64,000 nt of DNA from Chimonanthus salicifolius (Eukaryota; Streptophyta; Magnoliopsida; Laurales; Calycanthaceae): contig CM023535.1 of the NCBI GenBank assembly GCA_013350335.1, positions 33,264,991 to 33,328,990 on the forward strand. Direction: 5' to 3'. The notes beneath the pieces are model-generated. The model had not been told where the DNA came from. It did no database searches and saw only the letters and a list, made by a program, of their open reading frames with translations. Positions 1 to 11,656 of this stretch are shown here, piece after piece. How positions within the stretch are numbered: position 1 is the stretch's first letter; each line of letters opens with the position of its first letter. A program made the position numbers and the translations under genes.

Positions 1-255
1 AATCTGTACTGGCCGAACAAACAGTTAATCTGATCCAAAGTCAGCCGACTGAATTTGTGATTCAGTCGTCTGAAAGAAGATTGACCGAGGATACAAAGGG
101 TTTGACTCAGAGTCAGCCGACTAAATATGTGATTCAGTCGACTGAAAGGTTAGCGAGTCAAGGAATAGTAATACTGAGTTGGATTTCAGCCGACTGAAAG
201 TCTGCGGTGAGGCAGAGAACAGTAACTGGACGTGATTCAGTCGACTGAATTGAAA
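1..255 (+). repeat. CAGTCGACTG hairpin array in L1
   Basis: Units of about 75 bp each hold two near-palindromes, CAGCCGACTGAAT and ATTCAGTCGACTGAA, a few bases apart. Together they can pair as one stem of about 17 bp with a 3-6 nt loop. Unit-to-unit differences fall mostly between the stems. Confidence 0.85.
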
Positions 256-1665
256 AGTTTGAACTTTTAATATTTTTCATATATATCTGTTGTTCTGGAA
301 GGTTGTGAGGAGTAATTAAATTAAAGGAAAAATCAAATTGATATATGTAAATGATTAAATTAATAAGGTAAAGAGATGTGATTCACTTTTGTGAGACGAT
401 TAGCGATTGATCTTGCGAAACAAGAAAAGGACAGTAAATTGGACGTGGGTAGGATTCCTACCTTATTGAAATACATGAAGATCTTATATATAATTGTGTT
501 ACTAGTTTTGTATTTCCCAACATGATGACTTAATTTGATTTATGAAAAGTATACCTGTATGAATTGTTTTTGATGGCAATATGTAATTTGAAATGAAAAG
601 ACATTATTTCATTGATGATCTCATGCATGGCATGGGAGGGAGAATATGGGACAGAAAACCAAGTTATGAGTTGTCCGGACATGACTTTAGGCTTGAAAAC
701 TAGCTTGAAAGAAGCAATGTGAACCATTAATATGTTGGCCTTGTCCGAGATTGCTAGATAGGGTACGGCGTAATTAGGCCAAAGAGCTCCGGGGTAGCCA
801 GTCCAAAAACCCTACGCAAAGGGAGGAGTCCACGCTCCATCGGTAATTTCGATTAGCACACATGGGGAGGTATAACAGTGACCTGGTGGTGCCGTCACAA
901 AACACTGCGGACGTAAATGGCCAAGGGAACACCTTGATATGGTTTCATTATATCAATGAAAATGTTGTTATAATTTGTATGGTGTATGATATGGAGATTG
1001 GATGGGGGATCATTGGCATATGACACCCATGACATGACACATACATTCGCATGATTTGAAATGATTATCATGCGCTGTTTTTGGTACTAAGATATGTTCA
1101 CTGTTTTGATATGATGTTCTTATTCTAATTTTTATATTCATCCTATATGTGAATAACCCTATGGACTTCCTACTGGGCCCGTTCACTAACGCCCTACTTC
1201 TACCTTTAGATGATGGAACAAGAAATGGAAAGACTAATGGATGTGAGGAGAGCCACGCATAGGAGCTTGGGCAGATTATGTTTACTTTACTTAAATGATT
1301 TTTAGAACAATGTATTTGAGATAATTAGCATTTTGGGATTGTAATAACTTCGTTTAATTTACTATGGTTGGATGGTGTTTTGGATATTTAAGTTTTAGTT
1401 AATTCTATAGTGATTGGCTTCCTTGCTTATTAATATCATGGTTATAGATAGTATTCTATTCATCTAATATTTCCACAGTTGGATCTAAAACGTGTGAACT
1501 ATTTTTGTGGACTTGGTCCACGTACACGTATTGTTGGCCAGTTAAGGTCGAGTTTGGAAACCCGGACTTAGCTCGCGTCTTGATGTTCCCGCTCTCTCTC
1601 ACACTTTATTTATAAAAAAAAAAATACTCTGATTTTCATAGAATGAAAAAGAGCGGGGCGTTACA
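1..1665 (+). mobile_element. Tekay-type LTR L1 (3' part, left end outside window)
   Basis: The right end is GGGGCGTTACA at 1665, the standard 3' LTR end of this family. It is followed by TCTTT and then by minus-oriented LTR sequence (L2), so L1 is inserted in L2. The same spot is uninterrupted near 62770 (gctctttggccc). From left to right L1 carries a CAGTCGACTG hairpin array, the palindrome GGTAGGATTCCTACC (448-462), the CATGCATGGCATGGGAGG block near 625, the CTAAC/AG block (1186-1209) and the U5-like end with an A-run. No PBS follows, so it is a solo LTR or a 3' LTR; the left edge hides which. Confidence 0.85.
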
Positions 1666-2186
1666 TCTTTGGCCCAATAAGTCATACCTTTCCTTTCAAT
1701 TGGACAAGGCCAAATCTCAACAGTTCACATAGCTTCATACGAGCTAGTCTCAAGCCCAAGTCATGTCCTGACCGCTCAGAACTTGGCTCGCTGGTCATAT
1801 ATGTTCCCTCCCATGCCATGCATGAGGTAATGTATGCAAGAATGCCATTTCATTTAAAACACATCACATCATTTGAAAATCAGTTCATAAACATGTACAA
1901 TTTGTTTAATCAAAGTAATCATCATATTTGGAATAAAAACCAGTATCATATCATATTCTATACTGTTCTCAATAAGGTAGGAATCCTACCAATGTCCAAT
2001 ATACTATCCTTGCTTGTCTTGTGAGGACAATGCTAACGATCGTTTTGAAACGAATCACAATTCCTTTGCGAATTTCTTTACCGTATTAAATTCAACCACA
2101 TATATTAATTTGATTTTCCATTTTTAATTTCATCATCCCTTACACCCTACAAGAGGCTCTGGATGGTAATCAAGATTATAACATTT

Positions 2187-2843
2187 CAATTCAGTCAACT
2201 GAATCACACCCAGATACCATTTGTTCTTTATCCGCAAAATTTCAGTCTACTGAATCATAAAATTCAGTCGGCTGAAAATACAACCAGATACTGTTTAAAC
2301 TTGACCTGTAAACTTTCAGTCGACTGAATCATAGATTCAGTTGGTTGACTTTGGGTTAAATCCTCTGTGTTCTCGTCCAGTACACTTTCAATCGACTAAA
2401 TCACAGATTCAGTAGGCTGATTTTGGATCAGATCATTTGTGTGTTCGACCAGTATACATTCAGTCTACTGAATCATAGCTGAAATACCAACAAATCATTT
2501 ATGTGTTTGGTAAGTATACCTTCAGTCGATTGAATCATAAGATTCAGTCGGCTGAAACACGCCAAATCACTTACTTGTTTGGTACGTATACGTTCAATCG
2601 AATGAATCAAAGATTCAGTCAGCTGAAATACCAATAGACCCCATCTGTGCTTAGCCAGTGTACTTTCAGTCGACTGAATCATGAGATTCAGTTGACTGAC
2701 TTTGGGTGAGTTCCTTTTTATGCCTTGCCAGTCCACTTTCATTGACTGAATCATAAGATTCAGTTGGCTGAAACACCCAGATATCCCTTGTGTGCTCGGC
2801 CTGTACATTTTCAGTCGACTGAATCATAAGATTTAGTTGGCTG
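2187..2843 (-). repeat. CAGTCGACTG hairpin array in L2
   Basis: About nine units with GATTCAGTCGACTGAA-type palindromes every 70-80 bp. Insertion L3 interrupts the array; one more unit lies at 6940-6975. The short open frames here are products of the repeat, not genes. Confidence 0.85.
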
Positions 2844-3493
2844 ATGTAACGCCCGCCCCTTTTCACCTGATAATCAGAGTCTTTTTTTTTTTTAAGAGTG
2901 ACAAAGGGCGCGGACGTCACGATGCGAGTTAAATCCGAGCTTCTAAAGCCCGGCCCTTAACTGGCCAACCCTACGTGTGCGCGGAACTAAGTCCACGAGG
3001 AACGGTTCACACGTAGACATAAGCTCGAGGAATATTATACTAAGTGCGGAAATTATAATAGAGTCTAACCTACAATTTTAGATAGCAGGGAAGATACATC
3101 ATTAAATTACTAAAATACCTCAAAATCACAATGTCTAAAAGAAAATCCAAAATATAGTAAGAAATCTAAAATTATTACAATCCGAGAAGTTAAGCTACTC
3201 AAATTACATATTTCCAAAATAAACTAAGTAAACTAAGTAGCTCGCTTCCCCAAGCTCCTAAGCTTGGCTCCCGTCTCGTCCTTCGTTTCCGCCATCTCCT
3301 GTGTCATCAGCTAGGGTAGAAGTAGGGCATTAGACAACGCGCCCAGTAGGACTCTGAGTAGGGCTAACACATGGATTAGTGATAACAATCACACAGGTAT
3401 AATATAATGAAAACCATCAAATGAATGCCATGCCATGGGTGTTTTATGTCATGTGTCCCACCCATCATCCATACCATCATGTTGTCATATCCC

Positions 3494-3953
3494 CCTTGAC
3501 GGAAAAACCTCGTCAAGATATAAACAATCACAAATCATCCCCCTTGACGGCAAAACCTCGTCAAGATATCAACAATCACAAATCATCCCCCCTGACGGCA
3601 GAACCACGTCAAGATATAAACAACCACAAATCATCCCCCTTGACGGCAAAACCTCGTCAAGATATAAACAGTCACACATCATCCCCCTTGACGGTAAAAC
3701 CTCGTCAAGATAAAATCAATCACAAATCATCCCTCTTGACGGTAAAACCTCGTCAAGATATAAACAATCACAAATCATCCCCCTTGACGGCAAAACCTCG
3801 TCAAGATATAAACAATCACAAATCATCCGTCTTGACGGCAAAACCTCGTCAAGATATAAACAATCACAAATCATCCCCCTTGACGGCAAAACGTCGTCAA
3901 GATATAAACAATCACAAATCATCTCCCTTGACGGCAAGGCCTCGTCAAGGTGT
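3494..3953 (+). repeat. 48-bp tandem hairpin array, 10 units
   Basis: Ten head-to-tail copies with an exact 48-bp period (TTGACGG at 3496, 3544, 3592 and so on to 3928). Each copy contains CTTGACGG and CCTCGTCAAG, which pair around a short A-rich loop. Other LTRs hold only one such unit in the same place (48301-48335, 52007-52033). The 211-residue open frame at 3421-4056 is this repeat read in frame. Confidence 0.95.
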
Positions 3954-4430
3954 ACCCATGTTTGCTCCTCGGTCGTCCCGACGGAGCATGGACTCCGGTT
4001 TCTTTATTTTCATCCTTCCCATGCCATATCCCTCCCATGTCATGCATGAGATGTAGATGCCATATGCCATGTAATATATATGATAGCACAAACCATGGCA
4101 TTTAAAATCCCATCAATAAAACATATAATTTGATTATCAAAAATAGATCAAGCAAAGCATCAATAAACACCTCATAGCGTTAAAACCCATCTTAAAACAA
4201 TCATATGCTTACCAAAATAAATCTAGGACAAAACCCATACATAACACATAATCCATGGCTTACAAAAAGGTAGGAATCCTACTGAATACTGACTAGCGTC
4301 CTTTTTCGTTTTCGTCTGATAATCCGGTCACCGATACGCGCACCGCTTGCGACGTCCGATACCTTATTACATATGAATAATCAGTCCCTGTTTTTAACCA
4401 TTATTAAGTCCCTAACTCATGCCTTAGTGG

Positions 4431-4868
4431 GGTTCGGCCATACACCATGGCCGAACCTCACTATGTAGTTTTGTGGGTCCCGTTTAATCCATTAAACCTT
4501 TAATCCCATGAGTCTTAAAAATCAGCCACCCTAGGCTTTATTAATCACATACTTAAGGTTACCATAATTGCACTTAAGTCCATGATCATTTCCCATGGAG
4601 TTCTTGAATTTGGCCATTATTTACGATTTTGCCACTACTCCTTCCCATGATTAATTACTCATTTACCCATGCACACTTAAGTCTAAAATTGATCCATTAC
4701 TTAGATCCATTAGTGACCCACCAACCATAACATGGACACATTAAAATCAGTCCTTAATTTAATCTAAACCCCATTAATTTTTAACACATGCACATACCTT
4801 AATTCTTAGCCCAAAATGACTCTCAAATGAGTCATGGGTTCGACCATACACCATGGCCGAACCCATGA
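4431..4868 (-). repeat. TTCGGCCA/TGGCCGAA dyads in L3
   Basis: Two inverted repeats at 4431-4457 and 4838-4863, GGTTCGGCCAT and ATGGCCGAACC around 5 nt. The second has one unpaired change (TTCGACCA). A half-dyad remains near 5920. Confidence 0.85.
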
Positions 4869-7367
4869 TGTCTTCTCCTCTTTTTCCTTGGGTCTATTTC
4901 ACAATATTTAGATCCATAATAAGTCCTCCCATGAGGAGGTTTAAATCACACTTTTAAATCATCATCCTTGACTACATTGAAGTCCATTACAACTATCCAC
5001 ATTAAGTTCATTTTGTCCATCAACACCACCAACATTCCCCATTTATTTTTTTCCATTATTTTACATCCATCATCATTCCACATTCATCACCATAGGGTTC
5101 AAAAACATTCCATCCATAAAATTATGAATACATTACCATAGGGTTCATCATTCATTGGTGACATTTAAGACCATAAAAACATTAACCTTCATCCATGGAT
5201 TCTTTCATTTAAAAACCTCTTTCAAAATTTCTATCATTCTTTCATTTAAAACTTTTAAACATCATTAACCACTTAACATGGCCTCCATTCTCTAACCCCA
5301 TTAAAATTCTAACACCATCACCATAAGTTCATGGTCCATCATTCAATCATGTCTTTTAGGCCATTAAGAATCATCAATGTTTCCCATGATTTTTCTCATA
5401 AAAACCCCTTTTGAAATTCCCATATTTAATCATTAACAACTTAAAACCCTAAATTATTCTCCGTGGCTTCCATTCTTATAAACCCTAATAAATTAATCAA
5501 TCACCTACCATGGTTTTGACCTTAAAAACCCCATTCCAATTTACTTAATTACTCACCATGATTCCTTCCAAAAATTCCATACATCGATTGCTTAAATAAT
5601 TTAATTACATAATGTCCTTAATCCATTTATTTTTTCTTAACCCTAATTTACCCATTAGGGTTTTGTCCACTTTTCATCCTTCCATGGGATGGATTTAAGA
5701 TCCAAGGCCCATAGTGTTTTGGCCACCACTAAATCTAAGAAATGGACCCCAAATCTTAAACCCTAAAAAAATCCAATCTCTTGTTTAGAAATACTTACAA
5801 TCCGTCGGCTCCTCCGACTTTCTTTGCTCCCTTCGGACTCCTTGGCCTCCTCTCTTCTTCTTCTCCTTTGTTGGTCAGCTAGGATGCTTGATCAAGATGA
5901 AAAACCTCCAAGCTTGGGTTCGGCCATCATGGGGTGTGTTTGAGAGAGGGAGAGGAGAGGAGAGGATGGTGAGGAAGAAGATACTATGGCTTGATCTTAG
6001 AGTGATGGCCAAGCTTGGCTTCTTTCTTCTCTTCTTCTCTTTTTCTTCCAAGCTTTTCTTCTTCTTTTCCCTTGGGTGTGGGACGGCAATGTGGGAGAGC
6101 AAGAGAGGAAGAGAATGAGATAAGAATGGGATTTGAAAGATAAGATAAAAAACAACACCTTTTGGTTTCTTAAACTTTACTCCACCATTAAGGCTTCCAA
6201 CCACCAACATGGGATTTTTTTCATGCTTTATGCTTTATGGTGGTGGTTGGGATAAACCACCACCTAAGCCAACGTTTTTGAGCTTGGTGATAAGGTGGTT
6301 TGGTCTCCCAATTTTGACCATTTTGACCACCTCATTTGATTAGCTTAATTAATTAATTAATTAGATCATTAGGTTAATTAATTCCCATTTAACTCAATTC
6401 CATTTGCTTAAATTCCCTTCATGCATACACCCATGGTTGACCAATTCAACCATGGGTGGCCGGCCCCACCAATCCTTGGTCCACACGCCACCTCACTTGG
6501 TGAGGTGGAGGTGGGTCCCAATCGGCCATGTCACCTTGGTCAACTCATCACTAACTTAGGTGATTTAATTTAATCCATTTTCAACTACTTGGATCACCAT
6601 TGGGCCTATGGCCCAATTACATTCACCTTCTACCCATTTACCTTAGAGCTTAAATCATTTTGACCCATTGGGTCCCGGATGTGCATTGGGCCCAATTTGA
6701 CCATCCTTGGCCCAATTGACCATCATTGACCCTTTAAATGAATTTAAATCCAATCCATGGTCCATTGGGCCATACTTTGGCCTTTATCCAATTTTTGATC
6801 CATTTACCATTTACTCCATCAAATTTCCCAATTTCCATCATTAAAATAAATAATAGCCACATTTTTATTAATTTAAAAATTTCGGGCCATTACAGCTAAA
6901 ATACCCAGATATCCTTTGTTTGCTTTGCCAGCACAAGTTCAGTCGACTGAATCTTAAGATTCAGTCGACTGACTTTGATTTAGACATGGATTTCATTTTC
7001 CATACTTCACTTAGTAAATTTACCCTACCTACTAGCCAAGGTTTGGGTTTCTCATGATTCATTCAGTCATTGTACCATTATTGTATGGTTTTGAATTTAA
7101 TACTATGGTAGTTTTGTTTTCATCCCTTGAATGGGTTTCCAATTTCATGATCTTATAACAATTTGGCCATTCATTTAAATCAATCATGGAACCCATGGGT
7201 TCGGCCACACCATGGCCAAACCTATGATTTCATTGGATTCAATCCTATGCTATTAAGTCTTAGACATATCTTCCTTCAGTCTCCTTCTTTTCTTTTGATC
7301 TGTCTTTTCTTCCTTAATCCTTTTTCTTCTTTCTTTGTTCTTCAAAAGTCTCCAAGTATAGAGGTAG

Positions 7368-7447
<80 letters not shown>
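7368..7447 (+). repeat. Compound (TG)n(AG)n microsatellite
   Basis: About 20 TG units run directly into about 19 AG units. It replaces the pyrimidine-rich stretch that precedes the purine-rich exon-like block in other LTRs (read here on the minus strand). The two open frames across it (7163-7534, 7253-7684) are repeat artefacts. Confidence 0.95.
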
Positions 7448-7452
<5 letters not shown>

Positions 7453-8635
7453 AGAGGATAGGAAACTCTTTGCTCAAGAGGAGGAGTCGGCCAAGGGGTT
7501 TGGAGTTCCCCATGGTTTGTGTCTTTTTGTATGACAGCCTTGTCGCTTCACTCTCCCTCATCATGGTTTGTCTAACCAATGTGTCCCTTGGTTTAACCAA
7601 GTAGACCCTTGGCTTCCAAAGAGTCCCTTGGCTTTTGAGGTGAAGACTCTTGGGTTCATGGCATTTGAGATGAAAATCCTTCATCTTCTCAACTCAAACA
7701 ACACTTTAATTCACTTGAACTCACTAGTGGTTCATCAAGTCAACCATGTCATGGCCGGCCATGCATGTGGCACTTGGGTCCCACTTAGCCAGGATTCAAT
7801 TTGAAAGTAATTGCGTAGATGTAATTACATGGGTCAATTACCCAATTGGGACCCAATGGGTCATAGATGAACTGATTTGAAGGTAAATGGGTAGGATTAA
7901 TTTAATTGGGTTAGCTATCCAATTGTGACCCAATGCATAAATCCACCTCATCAAGTGAAGTGGCATGTATAAGAGGTGGCATTGCCATGTGGCATGCATG
8001 GAAGACAACTAGGCAAGGTGCCACATCATAAATGACATAGCAAGGCTAGGACCCATGTGCCATGTGGTACATGCATTGTCGGCTAAGTCATGATTGACTT
8101 GGTCAACCATTAATTAGTGAGCTCAACTGAGTTCCGATTAAATTGAGTCTAAGTGTTAAGTGTAAAAGAATGAAGTTGCTTGAGTTTAGTGAGTCCAAAT
8201 GGGTGAATTCAAAGGGTTGAGTTGAGTTGAAGGGGAAGTTGAGGAGACTCCCATTTAAACATGAGTTAGGAGGGAAGATGGAGGGTTTCCATCTCAATAG
8301 AGAGGAAACCCATGCACACGTTGGGAAGGTGGAAGGCCCCTTAGCTTAAGCCATGTGTCTCCTTGGTTAACCCAAGGGACACATGGGATAGACAAATCAT
8401 AAAAGAAGGAGATGAAAGGACTTGAGTTGTTTCATAAAAGACACCAACCAAGGGGCACTTCACACCCCTTGGCCGACCACTCTCTCTAGAGCAAGGAGAT
8501 TTCTATCTTCTTCTCCTCTCTATCTCCCATTTACACCATTGATACTTAGAGAAATTATTGAATAACAAGAAAGGAATGAGAAGGACTGAGGAAAGAATTC
8601 AGATCTTAAAGAAAAGAAGGAGACGGGAAAATAAG

Positions 8636-10539
8636 GTATGTTAAGTTTAGTAACAATATGGGATTAAGGGAAACCACAGCTTGGCCATGATAAGGTCGAA
8701 CCTACGGGTTCCAGATTTGGTTGAAAGGACTGGCTAAACTTTTATAAGTCATGGAATGGATATGTGTTGGAAACCAATAACCAAGGGATTTAATTTATAA
8801 TCATGTTTTAATGGCCTAAGATTGGAATATATTATGAAAAGACTCTAGCTTTGGCTTAGAGGATAGAATGAACTCACTAAGAGTGACATGTATGATATTA
8901 TTTATGTTTAAATAACATCAGGAGTGAATTCCATGAAGAAAAGTCTAGCCAAAACAAAAGAGACTGACAAACAGTCAGTCGACTGAACTGGTGTGGCTGA
9001 AGACAAAAAACCATTTCTGGGAGTTTCAGCAGACTGAATCTTGTAATTCAGTCGACTGAACAAGGGCTGGATTTAAGTATAGGGGTTATAATGGTGTTTT
9101 AGCCAACTAAATCTAGAATCCAGTCGACTGAACACAGACGTAACGAAGAAGTAAAGTAATCTGATGTGTTTTAGCTGACTGAATATATGATTCAGTCGAC
9201 TGAACGAATACTTGTGAAACACGTAAACTGTTGGTTGAGGATTCAGCCGACTGAATCATGGATTCAGTAGACTGAATCTATACTGGCCGAACACACAATA
9301 AAATTGATCCAAAGTCTGCCGGCTGAATCTGTGATTCAGTCGACTGAAAGAGGATTGACCGAGAGCACAAAGAATTTCACTCAGAGTCAGCTGACTGAAT
9401 CTATGATTCAGTCGACTGAAAGATTGCGAGTTAAGAAATAAATGGTACTGAGTTGGATTTCACCAGACTGAATCTGTATTTCAGTCGACTGAAGGTCTGC
9501 GGTAAAGCAGAACATTGTAGCTGATCGTGATTCATTCGGCTGAATCCCTGATTCAATCGACTGAAATGAAAAGTCTATTTTTAATTGATGTTTCCAGAAA
9601 CCTCAGTCTAATTGGAAGGATGAAAGGGATGATTTAAATTATATGGATAATCAAAGTGACACAAGTATGTGATTAAATTTATTAAGGTAAAGAGATATCA
9701 CAAAAAGGTTAGCGATTTGCTGTGACGTGATCATCGTATGAAATCTTCACAAAACAGATATTACTGGGATTGGTAGGATTCCTACCTTATTGAAATACAT
9801 TTGAATCTATATATATATCTGTGTTTCCGATTTTGTATTTCTCAACATGATGACTTACTCTGATCTATGAAATGTACATGATTTATGAACTTTTTTCGAT
9901 GGTAACATGTAATTTGAAATAAAAGGGCATTATTACATTCATGATCTCATGCATGGCATGGGAGGGAGTATATGGGGCAGCAAACCAAGTTATGAGTTGT
10001 CCGGACATGACTTGGTGCTTGAAAACTAGCTTGGAAGAAGCTACGTGAACCATTGGTATGTTGGCCTTGTCAAGGATTGCTAGATAGGGGTACTGCGTAA
10101 TTTGGGCTAAAGGGCTCCAGGGTAACCATTCCAAAAACCCTGCACAGAGGGAGGAGTCCACGCTCCATCGGTAATTCCGATTAACACACGTGGGGAGGTA
10201 TAACAGTGACCTGATGGTGCAGTCACAAAACACTGCGAACGTAAATGGCCAAGAGAACACCTTGATATGGTTTCTTTATATCAAGGAAAATGTTGTTATG
10301 ATGTGTATGGTGTTTGATATGGAGATTGGGTGAGGGACCATTGGCACATGACACCCATGACATGACACATACATTTGCATGATTTGGATATGATTATCAT
10401 GTGTTGTTTTTGGTACTATGATATGTTTATAGTTTTAATATGATGTTCTTATTCTGATTTTTATATTGATCATATGTGTATAACCCTATTTGGAATTCCT
10501 ACTTGGCGCGTTGATTAACGCCCTACTTTTACCCTTTAG
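8636..10539 (+). other. Candidate LTR intron in L4
   Basis: Donor AATAAG|GTATGTTAAG at 8636 follows a purine-rich stretch. The acceptor TTAAC...ACCCTTTAG ends at 10539. The hairpin array lies between them. Confidence 0.4.
8975..9565 (+). repeat. CAGTCGACTG hairpin array in L4
   Basis: About eight units of 70-80 bp, each with the stems CAGCCGACTGAATC and GATTCAGTCGACTGAA around a short loop. It lies inside the candidate intron, where other subfamilies carry TTCGGCCA dyads. Confidence 0.88.
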
Positions 10540-11656
10540 ACAATGGAACAGGAAATGGAAAGGACATGGGATGTGAAGAAAGCCAAGCATAGGATCTGTA
10601 ATAGCCCGAATTTTCGAATCAATATATTTGGCATTTAATTATTTTAATTTGGAATTTGACGTGATGAAATGCCAAATGGATCAACTTTGGGACAAGGGTC
10701 CAAGAATGGCCCAATTGGGCCATAGATTGGATGAAATCCATTTGATGGGTCAATGAGAAGTAATTGGGTCAAAGATGGTCATTTGGGTCAAAGGGCCATA
10801 TGGGACCCAATGGGCCAAGGTAGCTAAGCCCAAAGGTAAATGGGTAAGACAAAAATTTAATTGGGCCATGGGCCCAATGGTGATCCAATAAGAGGGATAC
10901 ATTTAATAAAATTTAAATCACCTAAGTTAGGTGATAAATGGACCATGGTAACATGGCCAATGGGGCCACCTCCACCTCACCCATTGAGGTGGCGTGTGGA
11001 CCCAAGAGTAGTGGGGCCGACCACCATGGTTGACTTGGTCAACCATGGGTGGATCTTAGAGGGAATTTAATGAGATTAAATTAAGTGGAAAGTGATTAAT
11101 TAAATTAACCTAGGGATCAAGTGATCTAAGTTAATTAACTTAATCTAAATTGGTCAAGTGGTCAAAACCATCCCAACAAACACAAACCACTTGAGAAAAC
11201 ACAAATTGAAACCATGGATTAAAGGTGGTGGTTTTATCCCAACCACCACCATTAATGCATGTTGGTTGGTGAAAAAAATTAATGTTTGAGTGTAGGCTAC
11301 TCCAACCATCTCCATCTCTAATCCAAACAAGCCATTTCACTCTATCCCTCTCTTCACACACAAAAACCGTCTCCTACCTTGCAAGAGAGAGGAAAAAAAA
11401 ACTTAGAAGAAAAACTTAGAAAGAAAGGAGAAGAAAAGAGAAGGAGAAGGCAAGCTTTGGGCCACCAAGACCCTTGAAGATTTCTCCCTCATCTCCATAC
11501 TCTTTCCCTCTCAACCTAACCCTACCTTAGCCGATCCAAACCTTGAGGGCCTCACCATTTGATCAAGCACATCTAGCCGATCAAAGATCAAGAAGAAGGA
11601 GAGAAGAGGCTAAGGAAATCAAGAGGAGAAAGAAAGACCGGAGAAGACGTCGGATT

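Larger units (their letters stand above)
3311..5798 (-). other. Candidate LTR intron in L3
   Basis: On the minus strand the donor GTAAGTATTTC starts at 5798, after a purine-rich stretch. The acceptor block CTAAC...CTACTTCTACCCTAG ends at 3311. The same pair occurs in the other LTRs. Splicing is inferred, not shown. Confidence 0.4.
2845..6894 (-). mobile_element. Solo LTR L3 (4,050 bp)
   Basis: On the plus strand it starts TGTAACGCCC (complement of the 3' end) and ends GGGCCATTACA (complement of the 5' end). Flanks are GCTGA (2840-2844) and GCTAA (6895-6899), a 5-bp TSD with one change; joining the flanks restores the motif seen at 2761-2775. No internal region is present, so it is a solo LTR made by LTR-LTR recombination. 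It carries TTCGGCCA dyads, a 48-bp tandem hairpin array and a candidate intron. Confidence 0.92.
1666..7796 (-). mobile_element. Host LTR L2 (minus), interrupted by L3
   Basis: L2 is made of 1666-2844 and 6895 to about 7796. It is minus-oriented LTR sequence that matches 62560-63960 closely: the block around 1700-1860, the reverse of GGTAGGATTCCTACC near 1975-1990, and a CAGTCGACTG array. Its 3' (U5) end lies left of the window. Its 5' end is lost at about 7796, where it meets plus-strand LTR L4 head-to-head. The GTATGT splice-like site of the other LTRs is ATATGT here (complement of 7264-7269). Confidence 0.75.

Noticed and set aside
3494..3953. Possible CRISPR-like array
   Set aside because: The units are uniform 48-bp tandem copies with no variable spacers and no cas genes, in plant retroelement DNA.
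3421..4056. 211-residue open frame with repeated SPLTAKPRQDINNHKS units
   Set aside because: It is the 48-bp tandem repeat: 48 is a multiple of three, so all frames stay open. No protein family match, and the same repeat gives long frames on the other strand.
7163..7684. Open frames of 123 and 143 residues
   Set aside because: They run through the (TG)n(AG)n microsatellite, giving CVCVCV, RERERE or SLSLSL and HTHTHT. They are composition artefacts inside an LTR.
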